Shown here piece by piece: positions 43,116 to 51,524 of a stretch of DNA of 64,000 nucleotides (position 1 is its first letter; every line of letters begins with the position of its first letter). The notes under the pieces were generated by a model. It did no database searches. It was given only the letters and a program-made list of their open reading frames with translations, and had not been told where the DNA came from. Made by a program: the position numbers and the translations under genes. Where the stretch lies: assembly GCF_015500055.1 (NCBI RefSeq), contig NZ_CP045492.1, positions 2,862,501-2,926,500 on the forward strand, read 5' to 3'. This stretch comes from Mesorhizobium sp. NBSH29 (lineage in GTDB: Bacteria; Pseudomonadota; Alphaproteobacteria; Rhizobiales; Rhizobiaceae).

Positions 43116-44132
43116 CTAAACCCTGCGCCGCATCAGCATCGCAATCACGAACGCGGCACCCAGCGAATTGGTAATGATACCCACTGGCAGTTCCTGCTGG
43201 TGCAACAGAGTGCGGGCGGCAAGGTCACTGGCCAGCAGCAACACCGCACCCAGCATAGCAGCAGCGATCACCAGTCGAAAATGTAGCCGGCCGGAAAGTG
43301 GTCGGGCCATATGCGGGATCATCAGCCCGACAAAGCCGATGACGCCGGTAACAGCGACAAACAGTGCAGTGGCAAAGCTTGCTGCAACAAACGTCATCAC
43401 CCGCAATTTTTCTACCGAGACACCCAAGCTTTCGGCCGTCTGCTCGCCGGCCATGATCGCATCAAGCTGGCGGTGATAGCGCAGCGCAAACACGAAGATC
43501 GCCAAGAGCCCGGTAAACCCCAGCGCAATATTGTTCCAGCCCGAAAGCCCCAGTCCTCCAAGCATCCAGAATAACACCGAATGCGCCGCACGTTGATCGC
43601 CGAGGAAGACAAGATAGTTGGTAAGCCCAGAAAACAGGAAGGAGACTGCGAGCCCTGCAAGGATCAACCGCTCTGGACCTTGTCCCTCAGCGCGGCGCAT
43701 CAACAGCAGCACAATTGTCGTAGCCAACATGCCACCGCAAAAGGCGGCGAATGGCAAGGTCCAGGGCCCGAACCGGCTCCCCAAAATAGTGATGACAGCA
43801 ACAGCCCCAGCCGCCGCCCCGGACGACAGTCCAAACAGGAACGGGTCGGCCAGATCGTTGCGCGTTACCGTCTGCAGAAGCGTGCCGACCACGCCCAGCC
43901 CAGCCCCAACGCAAATCGCCATCAGGACTCGCGGTAGCCGCAGATCGACGATGATGCTGTGGACTGGCCCAGTCTGGATCGGTCGGTCAAAGCCGGCAAC
44001 ACCAAGGAGCGCATCGGTCACATGGGCGAACGGGATGGATGTCGAGCCATAGGCAATTGATCCAAGCGCAAGCCCAACCATGGCCAGCGCCGCAAGGGCC
44101 ATGCCGGGAACGAACCGGCTGCGGTCGCTCAA
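43116..44132 (-). CDS. btuC: Cobalamin ABC transporter permease, FecCD/BtuC family
   Basis: The 338-residue inner-membrane permease has about nine or ten helices and FecCD signatures: LRLPRVLMAICVGAGLG, GTLLQTVTRNDLADPFL, GVIGFVGLMIPHMAR. Sequence alone would also allow an iron-siderophore role, but the operon begins with a cobalamin riboswitch, so B12 or a related corrinoid is the likely cargo. It starts with TTG 44132, whose last two bases overlap the TGA of btuF (TTGA). Confidence 0.85.
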   Translation of the reverse strand: MSDRSRFVPGMALAALAMVGLALGSIAYGSTSIPFAHVTDALLGVAGFDRPIQTGPVHSIIVDLRLPRVLMAICVGAGLGVVGTLLQTVTRNDLADPFLFGLSSGAAAGAVAVITILGSRFGPWTLPFAAFCGGMLATTIVLLLMRRAEGQGPERLILAGLAVSFLFSGLTNYLVFLGDQRAAHSVLFWMLGGLGLSGWNNIALGFTGLLAIFVFALRYHRQLDAIMAGEQTAESLGVSVEKLRVMTFVAASFATALFVAVTGVIGFVGLMIPHMARPLSGRLHFRLVIAAAMLGAVLLLASDLAARTLLHQQELPVGIITNSLGAAFVIAMLMRRRV

Positions 44133-45076
44133 AACGCTTCCGGGTGAAGCGCTTTGGCAAGTTTAGCAATCGCTGGAATGTTGGCCGGCCCGGGCGTCAA
44201 TTCAGCGTAGCGCAACGACAGGTAGCGGCCATTTTTTACCGCTTCGGTCTGTTTCATCGCCGGGTGCGCAGTGAGAAAGTCAATCATCTTCTGCGGCCCG
44301 CTGCCATCCTGGTAGTCGAGCAGGACGATGAAAGGCGGATTGCGCATCGCAACCGTCTCCCAGTCGGTGCTGACCCAGCTTGTCTCCAGATCTTCCATGA
44401 TGTTGACACCGCCGGCGGCCTCGATCAACGCCGTTGGCATGGCGAACTTCCCGGCTGTGAACGGCTTGTCCTCGCCCGAATCGTAGAGAAATACCCTAAT
44501 TGGCTCATTCTTTCCTGCTTTGGCAGCGATATCCGCAAGCTCGGCGCGCCAACCTGCAATCAACCTCGCGGCCTCTTGCTCCTTGCCAAAAACCTTGCCG
44601 AGCCGCTCCATGTCTCCGAACAACAGCTCCATCGACGCGCGCGGCCGATTTTTATCGACATGGATGCAGCTTTCAGTCAGCACCAGCGTCTTGATCCCAT
44701 AAGCCTCCAACCGCTCGGGCGTCACTTCGCCACCCACGCGCATGCCGTAATTCCAGCCGGCAAAGAAAAAATCGGGCTTGGCGGCGATCAGCGTTTCGAT
44801 CGAGGCATGTTTCGGCGCAAGTTCGGGAATATCCTTGCGCAGAGCCTCGAATTCCGGGCTGAACTTATACCAGCCCGAAATACCGGTCACACCGACGATG
44901 GAAGGCTGAAGATCCAGCGCAAACGCCATTTCCGACATGTTGAGATCGTGGATAATTGCTCGGCTCGGGGCGGCATCGAAGGTGAGCGGTACACCGCAAT
45001 TCTGTACGGTTACAGGAAACCCAAATGCGGGTAGTGCAATCAGCAGATTGGTGCAGACAAGGCCAAAGCGTTTCAA
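44129..45076 (-). CDS. btuF: Cobalamin-binding periplasmic protein, BtuF/FecB type
   Basis: A 315-residue class III binding protein with a signal peptide (MKRFGLVCTNLLIALPAFG) and mature start near FPVTVQNCG. The family fold shows in RAIIHDLNMSEMAFALDLQP, IAAKPDFFFAGWNYGM and MRNPPFIVLLDYQDG. The start is TTG 45076 with a GGAG site nine bases upstream. It sits between the ATPase and permease genes under the cobalamin riboswitch. Confidence 0.83.
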   Translation of the reverse strand: MKRFGLVCTNLLIALPAFGFPVTVQNCGVPLTFDAAPSRAIIHDLNMSEMAFALDLQPSIVGVTGISGWYKFSPEFEALRKDIPELAPKHASIETLIAAKPDFFFAGWNYGMRVGGEVTPERLEAYGIKTLVLTESCIHVDKNRPRASMELLFGDMERLGKVFGKEQEAARLIAGWRAELADIAAKAGKNEPIRVFLYDSGEDKPFTAGKFAMPTALIEAAGGVNIMEDLETSWVSTDWETVAMRNPPFIVLLDYQDGSGPQKMIDFLTAHPAMKQTEAVKNGRYLSLRYAELTPGPANIPAIAKLAKALHPEAF

Positions 45077-45093
45077 CGGGTCAAACTCCGGTT

Positions 45094-45939
45094 TCAGAAA
45101 TTATCAGGAAGATCAAAGACTGTAATGTCTCGCTGTTGTGTCGGGTGGCGCAGGCGCAGAACCTCCAGCCCGAAGACGTCGCGAACGGTAGCCGGTGACA
45201 GCGCTTGCGCGGGCGAGCCGGACGCGACTGCGCGTCCATCCTCCAAGACCAGAACATCGGTGGCAAAGTCTGGCACCAGCGCCAGATCGTGCAGGACAGC
45301 GATCACCGTCAGGCCGAGCCGGGCCACGAGTGCCATCAGCTCGCCGCGTGCTTTCAGATCGAGATGGTTTGTTGGCTCGTCGAGGAAGAGAATTTTGGGC
45401 TGCTGCGCCAGCGCGCGCGCAATATGGGCCCTTTGCCGCTCGCCGCCCGAAAGCTGGCAAAGTTCCCGGTCGCGCTTGCCGTGAAGCCCGACACGCACAA
45501 GGGCTTCATCGACATGTTCCAGATCGTCGGTCGCCGTGGACTGGCCGGTATGTGGTACCCGGCCAAGCCCTACATAATCAGACAGACGGATACGCCCGTG
45601 GGGCGCATCGCTCTGGCCAACCACTGCTAGCATGCGGGCCCGCTCGCGTCGCGTGATGGAATGGATCGGCTGACCAAACAGCTTTACCACACCCGCTCCA
45701 GCCGGGATCAGTCCCGCCAGAATCTTCAGAAGAGTGGTCTTGCCCGCACCGTTGGGCCCGATGATCGCCAGCCGCGCGCCGGTATTAATCCTGAGAGAGA
45801 TATTTTCGACCAGCTTCTGGCCTCCCCGCACGGCAAGTCCAAGACCTTGCGCGGAAACCACCACCTCGCGCACCGGCGTGCTCGGCAAAGCGGGTTCGCA
45901 CTTAACATTCTCGGCAGGCAGGTCGCAAATCGCGTCCAT
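45094..45939 (-). CDS. btuD: Cobalamin ABC transporter ATPase
   Basis: A 281-residue FecE/BtuD-type ATPase: Walker A GPNGAGKTT, signature LSGGERQRAHIARAL, Walker B ILFLDEPTNHLD and the switch His in VLHDLAL. I place the start at ATG 45939 (MDAICDLPAENV); a GTG at 46032 would add 31 residues but lies almost at the end of the riboswitch. It is the first gene of the riboswitch-controlled btuD-btuF-btuC operon. Confidence 0.88.
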   Translation of the reverse strand: MDAICDLPAENVKCEPALPSTPVREVVVSAQGLGLAVRGGQKLVENISLRINTGARLAIIGPNGAGKTTLLKILAGLIPAGAGVVKLFGQPIHSITRRERARMLAVVGQSDAPHGRIRLSDYVGLGRVPHTGQSTATDDLEHVDEALVRVGLHGKRDRELCQLSGGERQRAHIARALAQQPKILFLDEPTNHLDLKARGELMALVARLGLTVIAVLHDLALVPDFATDVLVLEDGRAVASGSPAQALSPATVRDVFGLEVLRLRHPTQQRDITVFDLPDNF

Positions 45940-46049
45940 CCGACAATTCCATCCCACACTTTCGTTCGGGAAGGATGCTGGCAGACCGGGGCGCGCAGGG
46001 CGCACGGAAGCTTGAGCAACGCTTCCCGGCACACCCCGTCCGGTCGTCT

Positions 46050-46245
46050 CAGTCAGATGGCAGGTCTCCTGGCTCGCGGGTCATTACCTTTCACCCGCCT
46101 TCCCGGCCTTTCGGCCAGTGGCAAATCCGGTGTCAGGCTATCCGCTCACAGTTGCGGGGGCAGCTGCGGATTGGGTTGATGAGGTCAACCGCACCGCATT
46201 CCCTTTTCACCCGAAGCCTTGCGACTCCGGGCACCATCGTGCCAA
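46050..46245 (-). promoter_or_regulatory. Cobalamin riboswitch
   Basis: On the minus strand the region carries the B12 box AGCCAGGAGACCTGCC (46074-46059), the conserved GGGAATGCGGTG and CCCCCGCAACTGTG segments, and GCCACTGG, in the right order. It lies directly upstream of the btuD-btuF-btuC operon, and binding of adenosylcobalamin should switch it off. Confidence 0.93.
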
Positions 46246-46281
46246 ACGCTAGCTTCTTCGCGTCATCTGCACAAGCGCCAG

Positions 46282-46315
46282 CATATCGAAGTTTGCCTGC
46301 TCAAACTTCGATATG
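46282..46315. repeat. Perfect 14-bp inverted repeat upstream of the B12 riboswitch
   Basis: CATATCGAAGTTTG and its exact complement CAAACTTCGATATG are separated by CCTGCT. There is no T-run. It lies 37 bp upstream of the riboswitch start, in the likely btu promoter region, and past the 3' end of glnII. It could be an operator or a folded RNA; nothing more can be said. Confidence 0.7.
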
Positions 46316-46417
46316 AAGATGAGATGGTTGATCCTGTCAAAATTTTCGGAATGCTCAACTCCCCATCCAAGAGTAAGTTAAGCCACATCGATACAGCGAA
46401 GATTTAGCTCCGGCACA

Positions 46418-46450
46418 CAAAAAGAGGACCCGGAAGTTTCCCGCCGGGCC
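46418..46450 (-). terminator. Terminator after glnII
   Basis: On the minus strand GGCCCGG pairs with CCGGGTC (one G-U pair) around a ten-base loop and is followed by TCTTTTTG. It lies about 25 bp past the glnII stop. Confidence 0.75.
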
Positions 46451-46474
46451 GTAAAATTTAACACGGAAAAAAGC

Positions 46475-47515
46475 CTATGCAGCCACCTTCGCGGTACCTT
46501 CAAGCGGCACTTCCGAGATTGTCTTCAGTATCTGCGAGGCAATCTGGTAAGGGTCGCCCTGACTGTTGGGGCGCCGGTCTTCCAGATAGCCCCTGTAGCC
46601 GTTACGAGCGAACGAATGCGGCACGCGGATCGAGGCTCCTCGGTCCGCGATGCCGTAGCTGAACTTGTTCCACGGCGCAGTTTCATGTTTCCCGGTCAGG
46701 CGTTTGTCGTTGTCGGGACCGTAGACCGCAATATGGTCCATAAGGTTCTTGTCAAAGGCAGCCATCAGATTTTCGAAATACTCCTTGCCGCCCACTTCGC
46801 GCATATAGACGGTCGAGAAGTTGGCATGCATGCCAGAGCCATTCCAGTCGGTGTCGCCTAGCGGTTTGCAGTGGTATTCGATATCGATCTCATATTGTTC
46901 GCACAGGCGCTGCATCAGATAGCGGGCCATCCACATCTCGTCAGCAGCGCACTTAGAGCCCTTGCCAAAGATCTGGAATTCCCACTGGCCCTTCGCCACT
47001 TCGGCATTGATACCCTCATGGTTGATGCCGGCATAAAGACACAGGTCGAGATGTTCCTCGACAATCTTGCGCGCCACAGAGCCGACATTGGAATAGCCGA
47101 CGCCCGTGTAATAAGGACCCTGCGGCGGCGGGAAGCCGGCAGCCGGGAAACCGAGCGGACGACCATCCTTGTAGAAGAAATACTCCTGCTCAAAACCGAA
47201 CCACGCGCCGTCATCATCCAGAACGGTGGAGCGGCTGTTGGAAGGGTGCGGTGTCTCGCCATCCGGCATCATCACTTCGCACATCACCAGAACGCCGTTG
47301 GTGCGCGCGCCGTCCGGGAAAACCCTGACCGGCTTCAACACACAATCGGAACTGCGACCTTCGGCCTGCATGGTCGACGACCCGTCAAAACCCCAAAGCG
47401 GCATTTGCTCCAGCGTCGGGAAACAATCGAATTCCTTAATCTGCGTTTTGCCACGCAGATTGGGCGCCGGCGTGTAGCCATCGAGCCAGATATATTCGAG
47501 CTTGTATTTTGTCAT
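46475..47515 (-). CDS. glnII: Glutamine synthetase type II
   Basis: GSII is the eukaryote-like octameric glutamine synthetase kept by rhizobia and actinomycetes beside GSI. The 346-residue protein has the family signature PLWGFDGSSTMQAEG at the N-terminus, the catalytic GQWEFQIFG and DTDWNGSGMHANFST blocks, and GKHETAPWNKFSYGIADRG. It lacks the adenylylation Tyr region of GSI. A near-perfect sigma-54 promoter lies 80 bp upstream, so it is expected to be NtrC-dependent. Confidence 0.97.
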   Translation of the reverse strand: MTKYKLEYIWLDGYTPAPNLRGKTQIKEFDCFPTLEQMPLWGFDGSSTMQAEGRSSDCVLKPVRVFPDGARTNGVLVMCEVMMPDGETPHPSNSRSTVLDDDGAWFGFEQEYFFYKDGRPLGFPAAGFPPPQGPYYTGVGYSNVGSVARKIVEEHLDLCLYAGINHEGINAEVAKGQWEFQIFGKGSKCAADEMWMARYLMQRLCEQYEIDIEYHCKPLGDTDWNGSGMHANFSTVYMREVGGKEYFENLMAAFDKNLMDHIAVYGPDNDKRLTGKHETAPWNKFSYGIADRGASIRVPHSFARNGYRGYLEDRRPNSQGDPYQIASQILKTISEVPLEGTAKVAA

Positions 47516-47914
47516 GCCGACCTCGCAAAGACGATTTCAATTCGTGGTTCGCTGGATGGACACGCAGCATGTGCCACCCTCCCGCCATCAGAAAAGCAAG
47601 CAGCGTGCCAAATGCGCGCCCGTCGAACAATTGCAACACTTCGCCGCCAAAGAGGCCTGCGATCCGCCGGGTTTCGAGCTGTTTGGACACTGTTGCCGCC
47701 GTTGGGGTCCTTGAACCTTCGTGTTTCACGCCAAAATGCACTTGGCTGCGCTGGGATAGGCGCGCCGGCTTGTGATTGCCCAGCAGGCACAAGTAAAAGG
47801 TGCTCACAAAATGATCAGAAATGGCAATTTGCATGAGCTTGTTGCTCATTTCAAAAGCACGCCTATATTGTCAGAGATCGCTCTGCCGCAACTGTATAAA
47901 AAAGGGCAGCAACA
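47516..47914. other. Regulatory region between glnII and the DUF2735 gene
   Basis: About 400 bp with divergent genes on each side and no supported ORF. It holds the glnII sigma-54 promoter at 47595-47610. Near 47787 there is a GGCAC-N9-GTGCT dyad, but its spacing is wrong for a normal NtrC site. A TATATT box near 47866 could belong to a housekeeping promoter for the DUF2735 gene. Confidence 0.6.
47595..47610 (-). promoter_or_regulatory. Sigma-54 promoter for glnII
   Basis: On the minus strand TGGCACGCTGCTTGCT matches the -24/-12 consensus TGGCACG-N4-TTGCW at every conserved position. It lies 80 bp upstream of the glnII ATG. Confidence 0.88.
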
Positions 47915-48109
47915 ATGACCTATAATATTCAAGGCCAAACAGCGCAAATCTACCAGTTTCCAGTAAAACTCCGCGCCGGCGCGCCGTGGACTGGTGTGAT
48001 TTCTGAAACGCCGCAATGTCGCGAACCATCGCGTGCCGCCCTCGTGGCATTGGACGCGTGGTACCATGACGCAGCGATAGGCGAGGAAGACAAGCCACAC
48101 CACAGCTGA
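47915..48109 (+). CDS. DUF2735 family small protein
   Basis: A 64-residue protein (MTYNIQGQTAQIYQFPVKLRA at the start), hydrophilic, without signal or membrane helix. It matches the DUF2735 pattern, which in rhizobia is found next to glnII, and it is divergent from glnII here. Its function is unknown; the association suggests a role linked to nitrogen metabolism. Confidence 0.8.
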   Translation: MTYNIQGQTAQIYQFPVKLRAGAPWTGVISETPQCREPSRAALVALDAWYHDAAIGEEDKPHHS

Positions 48110-48165
48110 CAAGCGTGCGATAAAATCTCCTATCATGCTGTTTCAAAAAGTTTTTTTGGTTTCCG

Positions 48166-48837
48166 TCAGTCCGGCTTCGATCGACTTTTCCAGTCAGAGC
48201 TCACCGCTGCGGCATCAAGCCGTTCGCGAAATTCGGTGCGGACCTCGTTCCACGCAAACCGCATCGAATTCTCGACAATTTCGCGGTCATAATTTTTGTG
48301 CTCATCGGCAATCGGCGCCCAGCGGATCAGCGCTTTTGGGCTCTCGGTGAAGGCCGAGGCGCCGGCGGCGATGTTGTGCCAATTGGCCTTATCGGCGCGT
48401 GCTCCGAATTCTGAGAGCCAGCGCGAAACGGTCACCGCATTGGGCGCCTGTTCTTCATTGGCGGCAACACCTTGGCCATAACACCAGACCGCCAATGCAT
48501 TGAAATCGCCCTGCTCGAGCCTCTGGTCCGTGCCCACATGGGCAACACAATGGATGGTTAAATCCGCCAGAGATGCTGCGAAAACCTGCATCTTGGCAAT
48601 GTTGATCGAGCGCGAAAATTCTTCGTCCGCGAACATTTTCGGATAACGCATTCCGATGCGCTCCTTGAGATAGCCGTAGAGCTTTTTCTGCGTCACCAGC
48701 GCTGCGCGCGTTGTGACAAAATCCGCCAGCAGTTCGGAATCATTGATTGGGCCCGTGTCACGTCGAACAGACAGCCGGTTCCAGCTGTCACGAACCCAGC
48801 GACCAGCTTCTGTCATTTGATCGACAAAATCGTTCAT
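48166..48837 (-). CDS. Conserved hypothetical protein, 223 residues
   Basis: From ATG 48837 (MNDFVDQMTEAGRWVRDSWN) the protein is soluble and mostly helical, with stretches such as LLADFVTTRAALVTQKKLYGYLKERI and a C-terminal MRFAWNEVRTEFRERLD. No catalytic motif or named domain is recognised. Upstream ATG codons at 48864 and 48873 would add 9 or 12 residues. It is separated from the DUF2735 gene by convergent 3' ends and is divergent from the DUF4212 gene. Confidence 0.75.
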   Translation of the reverse strand: MNDFVDQMTEAGRWVRDSWNRLSVRRDTGPINDSELLADFVTTRAALVTQKKLYGYLKERIGMRYPKMFADEEFSRSINIAKMQVFAASLADLTIHCVAHVGTDQRLEQGDFNALAVWCYGQGVAANEEQAPNAVTVSRWLSEFGARADKANWHNIAAGASAFTESPKALIRWAPIADEHKNYDREIVENSMRFAWNEVRTEFRERLDAAAVSSDWKSRSKPD

Positions 48838-49002
48838 GCGGCTTGAGATGGCTGATCTCCCCATGCTGTGCAAATGCTACGATAGGATTATTTCGGCGAT
48901 TGTGACGACACTGTAAACAATGAAAAGGGGGCCGATTCATTTGGACCGGGCCGTCGGCATGCCGACATCCTGTCGGTATGCGTTCGAGGGAGGACACGAA
49001 CC

Positions 49003-49266
49003 ATGCCTAGCAAAGATGCTGGTGCTATGGATCGCCATTGGGAGAAGACCAGAAATCTTACATTTCTGGTTTTGGCGGTCTGGGCGCTTTTCGCAATTAT
49101 CCTGCCGTCGATGGCAAGCACGCTGAACGCAACAACGTTCCTCGGCTTTCCGCTCGGCTATTACATGAGCGTTCAAGGCTCGCTGATCGTCTTCGTCGCA
49201 CTGATCTGGTTCCAGAACTGGCGCCAGGACAAGATCGACGACGAATTCGGCGTCGGCGGGGAGTAG
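49003..49266 (+). CDS. DUF4212 small subunit of a sodium-solute symporter
   Basis: An 87-residue protein with two membrane helices (about residues 20-40 and 52-69) and the DUF4212 look (HWEKTRNLTFLVLAVWALFA, FPLGYYMSVQGSLIVFVALIW). In this family it is the small partner of a VC_2705-type symporter, encoded next door. It starts after a GGGAGGA site and ends 7 bp before the symporter. Confidence 0.9.
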   Translation: MPSKDAGAMDRHWEKTRNLTFLVLAVWALFAIILPSMASTLNATTFLGFPLGYYMSVQGSLIVFVALIWFQNWRQDKIDDEFGVGGE

Positions 49267-49273
49267 GGCGATC

Positions 49274-51091
49274 ATGGCTATACAAGAAGCAAAAAGCGGT
49301 CGCTTTATCGACAACCTCGGTAAGGTCTACGCGCTTTATACACTCGGTTTCCTGGTCTTTTTCGCCTTCATGGCTTTGCTCGAAAAGATGGGCATGGGCG
49401 CGCAGGCGATCGGCATCGGGTTCCTGATGTTCACCATCGCCATCTATGCTGTCATCGGCTGGTTGTCGCGCACGGCAGAAGTCGACGCTTACTACGTCGC
49501 CGGTCGCGAGGTCCCTGCCCTCTATAACGGCATGGCCACCGCAGCCGACTGGATGTCGGGCGCCTCCTTCGTCGCACTCGCAGGTGGTGTTTACTTCGGT
49601 GGCTATCCCTATCTCGGCTACATCGTCGGCTGGACCGGCGGCTACGTGCTGGTCAACTCGTTGATGGCTCCCTACCTGCGCAAATTCGGCTGCTACACAG
49701 TGCCGGATTTCGTCGGAACGCGTTACGGCGGCAATGTTGCCCGTCTTTGCGCCGTCATCATTCTTGTTGTGGCGTCGTTCACCTATGTGACGGCGCAGAT
49801 CAACGCGACAGGAACAATTGCAGCCCAGACACTCGGCATTCCGTTCGAGTTCGGCGTCTGGCTTGGCCTGATCGGCATCTTTATCTGCTCGATGCTGGGT
49901 GGAATGCGCGGCGTCACCTGGACTCAGGTGGCGCAGTACATCGTTTTGATCATCGCCTATCTGGTGCCTATCATCTGGATGTCGAACAAGCAGGGCTTTG
50001 GCATCATTCCACACTTCTCCTACGGTGAAGCAGTCCACCGCATCGCCGAACTGGAAGCGCAGTACGGCCTCAAGCCTGCACTCGAAGCCATTCCCGGCGT
50101 CTCGGTGCTGGTCAATCCGGCCAACGCTCCAGAGGGCAAGGGTTGGGCAATGGTCTCGCTTGCCATCTGTATGATGGCCGGCACCGCATCGCTGCCACAC
50201 ATTCTTATGCGCTACTTTACTACCCCGTCCGTCCGCTCTGCACGCCGCTCAGTTGGCTGGTCGTTGCTCTTCATCTTCCTCCTGTACTTCTCGGCGCCGG
50301 CCCTTGCCACGCTAACGAAGCTGCAGCTTCTCGATCCCAATCTGCCGACTTCGGTTATCGGAAAGGCGTTCGAGGAAGTCTCTAATCTGGAGTGGGTAAA
50401 GCACTGGAGTTCGGTCGGCATGCTAGCTGTTGCCGACCAGAACGGCGACGGCATCGTCCAGTTGAACGAATTCTTCATGCGCCCGGACATCGTGGTGCTT
50501 GCAACGCCTGAAATCGCGGGGCTTCCCTATGTGATTTCCGGCCTTGTGGCTGCCGGTGGTCTTGCTGCCGCCATGTCAACGGCAGACGGTCTGCTGCTCG
50601 CCATCGCCAATGCCTTGTCGCATGATCTTTACTACAAGATGATCGATCCGAAGGCGGATACCCGTCGCCGGCTCATCGTTGCCCGTGTGTTGCTTCTCTT
50701 CATCGGCGCTGCCGCAGCTCTTGTCGCCTCGCTGAAGTTGACTGGTATTTTGGGCGCCGTGGCTTGGGCATTCGACTTTGCCTGTTCGGGTCTGTTCTTC
50801 CCGCTGGTGCTCGGCATTTGGTGGAAACGTGCCAATACCGAAGGCGCAATCGCCGGCATGGTTGCCGGTTTTGTCTCCGGTTCGCTCTACCTGTATCTGG
50901 TCTTTAACAAGATCATGACACCTTGGTTCGGTCTTGACGACGTTCGCTTCGGCATCGTCGGCATGACCGTCAGCCTGGTCGCCATGGTCGTGGTTACGCT
51001 GATGACGCGTGCACCATCCAAGGAGATCCAGGACATGGTCGACGAAGTGCGCATCCCGAGCGGCAAGACGATCCTTGCAGCCGGCCACTGA
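49274..51091 (+). CDS. Sodium:solute symporter, VC_2705/ActP-like
   Basis: A 605-residue SSS-family transporter with about 13 membrane helices. Family features: YYVAGREVPALYNGMATAADWMSGASF near residue 75, GGYVLVNSLMAPYLRKFG, and STADGLLLAIANALSHD in the helix typical of SSS proteins. Members of this group take up acetate or other short carboxylates, but the cargo here is unproven. It is paired with DUF4212 and ended by a terminator. Confidence 0.9.
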   Translation: MAIQEAKSGRFIDNLGKVYALYTLGFLVFFAFMALLEKMGMGAQAIGIGFLMFTIAIYAVIGWLSRTAEVDAYYVAGREVPALYNGMATAADWMSGASFVALAGGVYFGGYPYLGYIVGWTGGYVLVNSLMAPYLRKFGCYTVPDFVGTRYGGNVARLCAVIILVVASFTYVTAQINATGTIAAQTLGIPFEFGVWLGLIGIFICSMLGGMRGVTWTQVAQYIVLIIAYLVPIIWMSNKQGFGIIPHFSYGEAVHRIAELEAQYGLKPALEAIPGVSVLVNPANAPEGKGWAMVSLAICMMAGTASLPHILMRYFTTPSVRSARRSVGWSLLFIFLLYFSAPALATLTKLQLLDPNLPTSVIGKAFEEVSNLEWVKHWSSVGMLAVADQNGDGIVQLNEFFMRPDIVVLATPEIAGLPYVISGLVAAGGLAAAMSTADGLLLAIANALSHDLYYKMIDPKADTRRRLIVARVLLLFIGAAAALVASLKLTGILGAVAWAFDFACSGLFFPLVLGIWWKRANTEGAIAGMVAGFVSGSLYLYLVFNKIMTPWFGLDDVRFGIVGMTVSLVAMVVVTLMTRAPSKEIQDMVDEVRIPSGKTILAAGH

Positions 51092-51112
51092 TTGGCCCAT
51101 TGAGTAATATGA

Positions 51113-51143
51113 GGGCGGGACGACAGTCCCGCCCTTGTTTTTG
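51113..51143 (+). terminator. Terminator after the symporter gene
   Basis: GGGCGGGAC (51113-51121), loop GACA, GTCCCGCCC (51126-51134), then TTGTTTTTG. It lies 22 bp after the symporter stop and before the next gene, so that gene probably has some transcription through it or its own promoter. Confidence 0.85.
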
Positions 51144-51161
51144 ATACCGGGGGACCCATCG

Positions 51162-51521
51162 TTGGAAGATCTGATCTACATCCACCCGCTTTGGGTGATC
51201 GTGCTCGACTATGTGCTTGGTATCGTCATGTGGACGTTGATCGGCCGCGCGGCTATGGGCGTCTTTTTGCCCGAAAACTCAGAATTCTTCTTCAACAAGG
51301 TGTTTGTGAAGGCGACTAACCCGGTCCTGCGGGTATTCCGGCCAATTACGCCGGGGTTCCTGATCGACCCGCTGGTGCCGATCTTTGTCGCCTGGTTCTT
51401 CTTCATGATCCGATTCTACCTGATGCCCTGGCTGCTGGGCTATTCGGTCATGGGAATGCTGTCATTTCCGCTTGAAAGCGACGTGGCCCAATGGCTCTAC
51501 CAGACTTTCGGCGGCAGCTGA
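51162..51521 (+). CDS. Small membrane protein of about 119 residues
   Basis: I choose TTG at 51162 (LEDLIYIHPLWVIVL), with GGGGGA seven bases before; the upstream TTG at 51135 lies in the terminator. Hydrophobic segments are at about residues 8-30 and 75-100, with a polar middle (PENSEFFFNKVFVKATNP). The pattern resembles YggT-like membrane proteins, but this is not certain. Being just downstream of the symporter suggests a linked but unknown role. Confidence 0.65.
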   Translation: MEDLIYIHPLWVIVLDYVLGIVMWTLIGRAAMGVFLPENSEFFFNKVFVKATNPVLRVFRPITPGFLIDPLVPIFVAWFFFMIRFYLMPWLLGYSVMGMLSFPLESDVAQWLYQTFGGS

Positions 51522-51524
51522 CAA

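Noticed and set aside
42308-43174. 288-codon plus-strand frame across the IS
   Set aside because: Antisense of the transposase; translation has no family features.
47785-47805. NtrC-like dyad GGCAC-N9-GTGCT upstream of glnII
   Set aside because: Spacing is nine rather than the usual seven between GCAC and GTGC, so kept only as a note.
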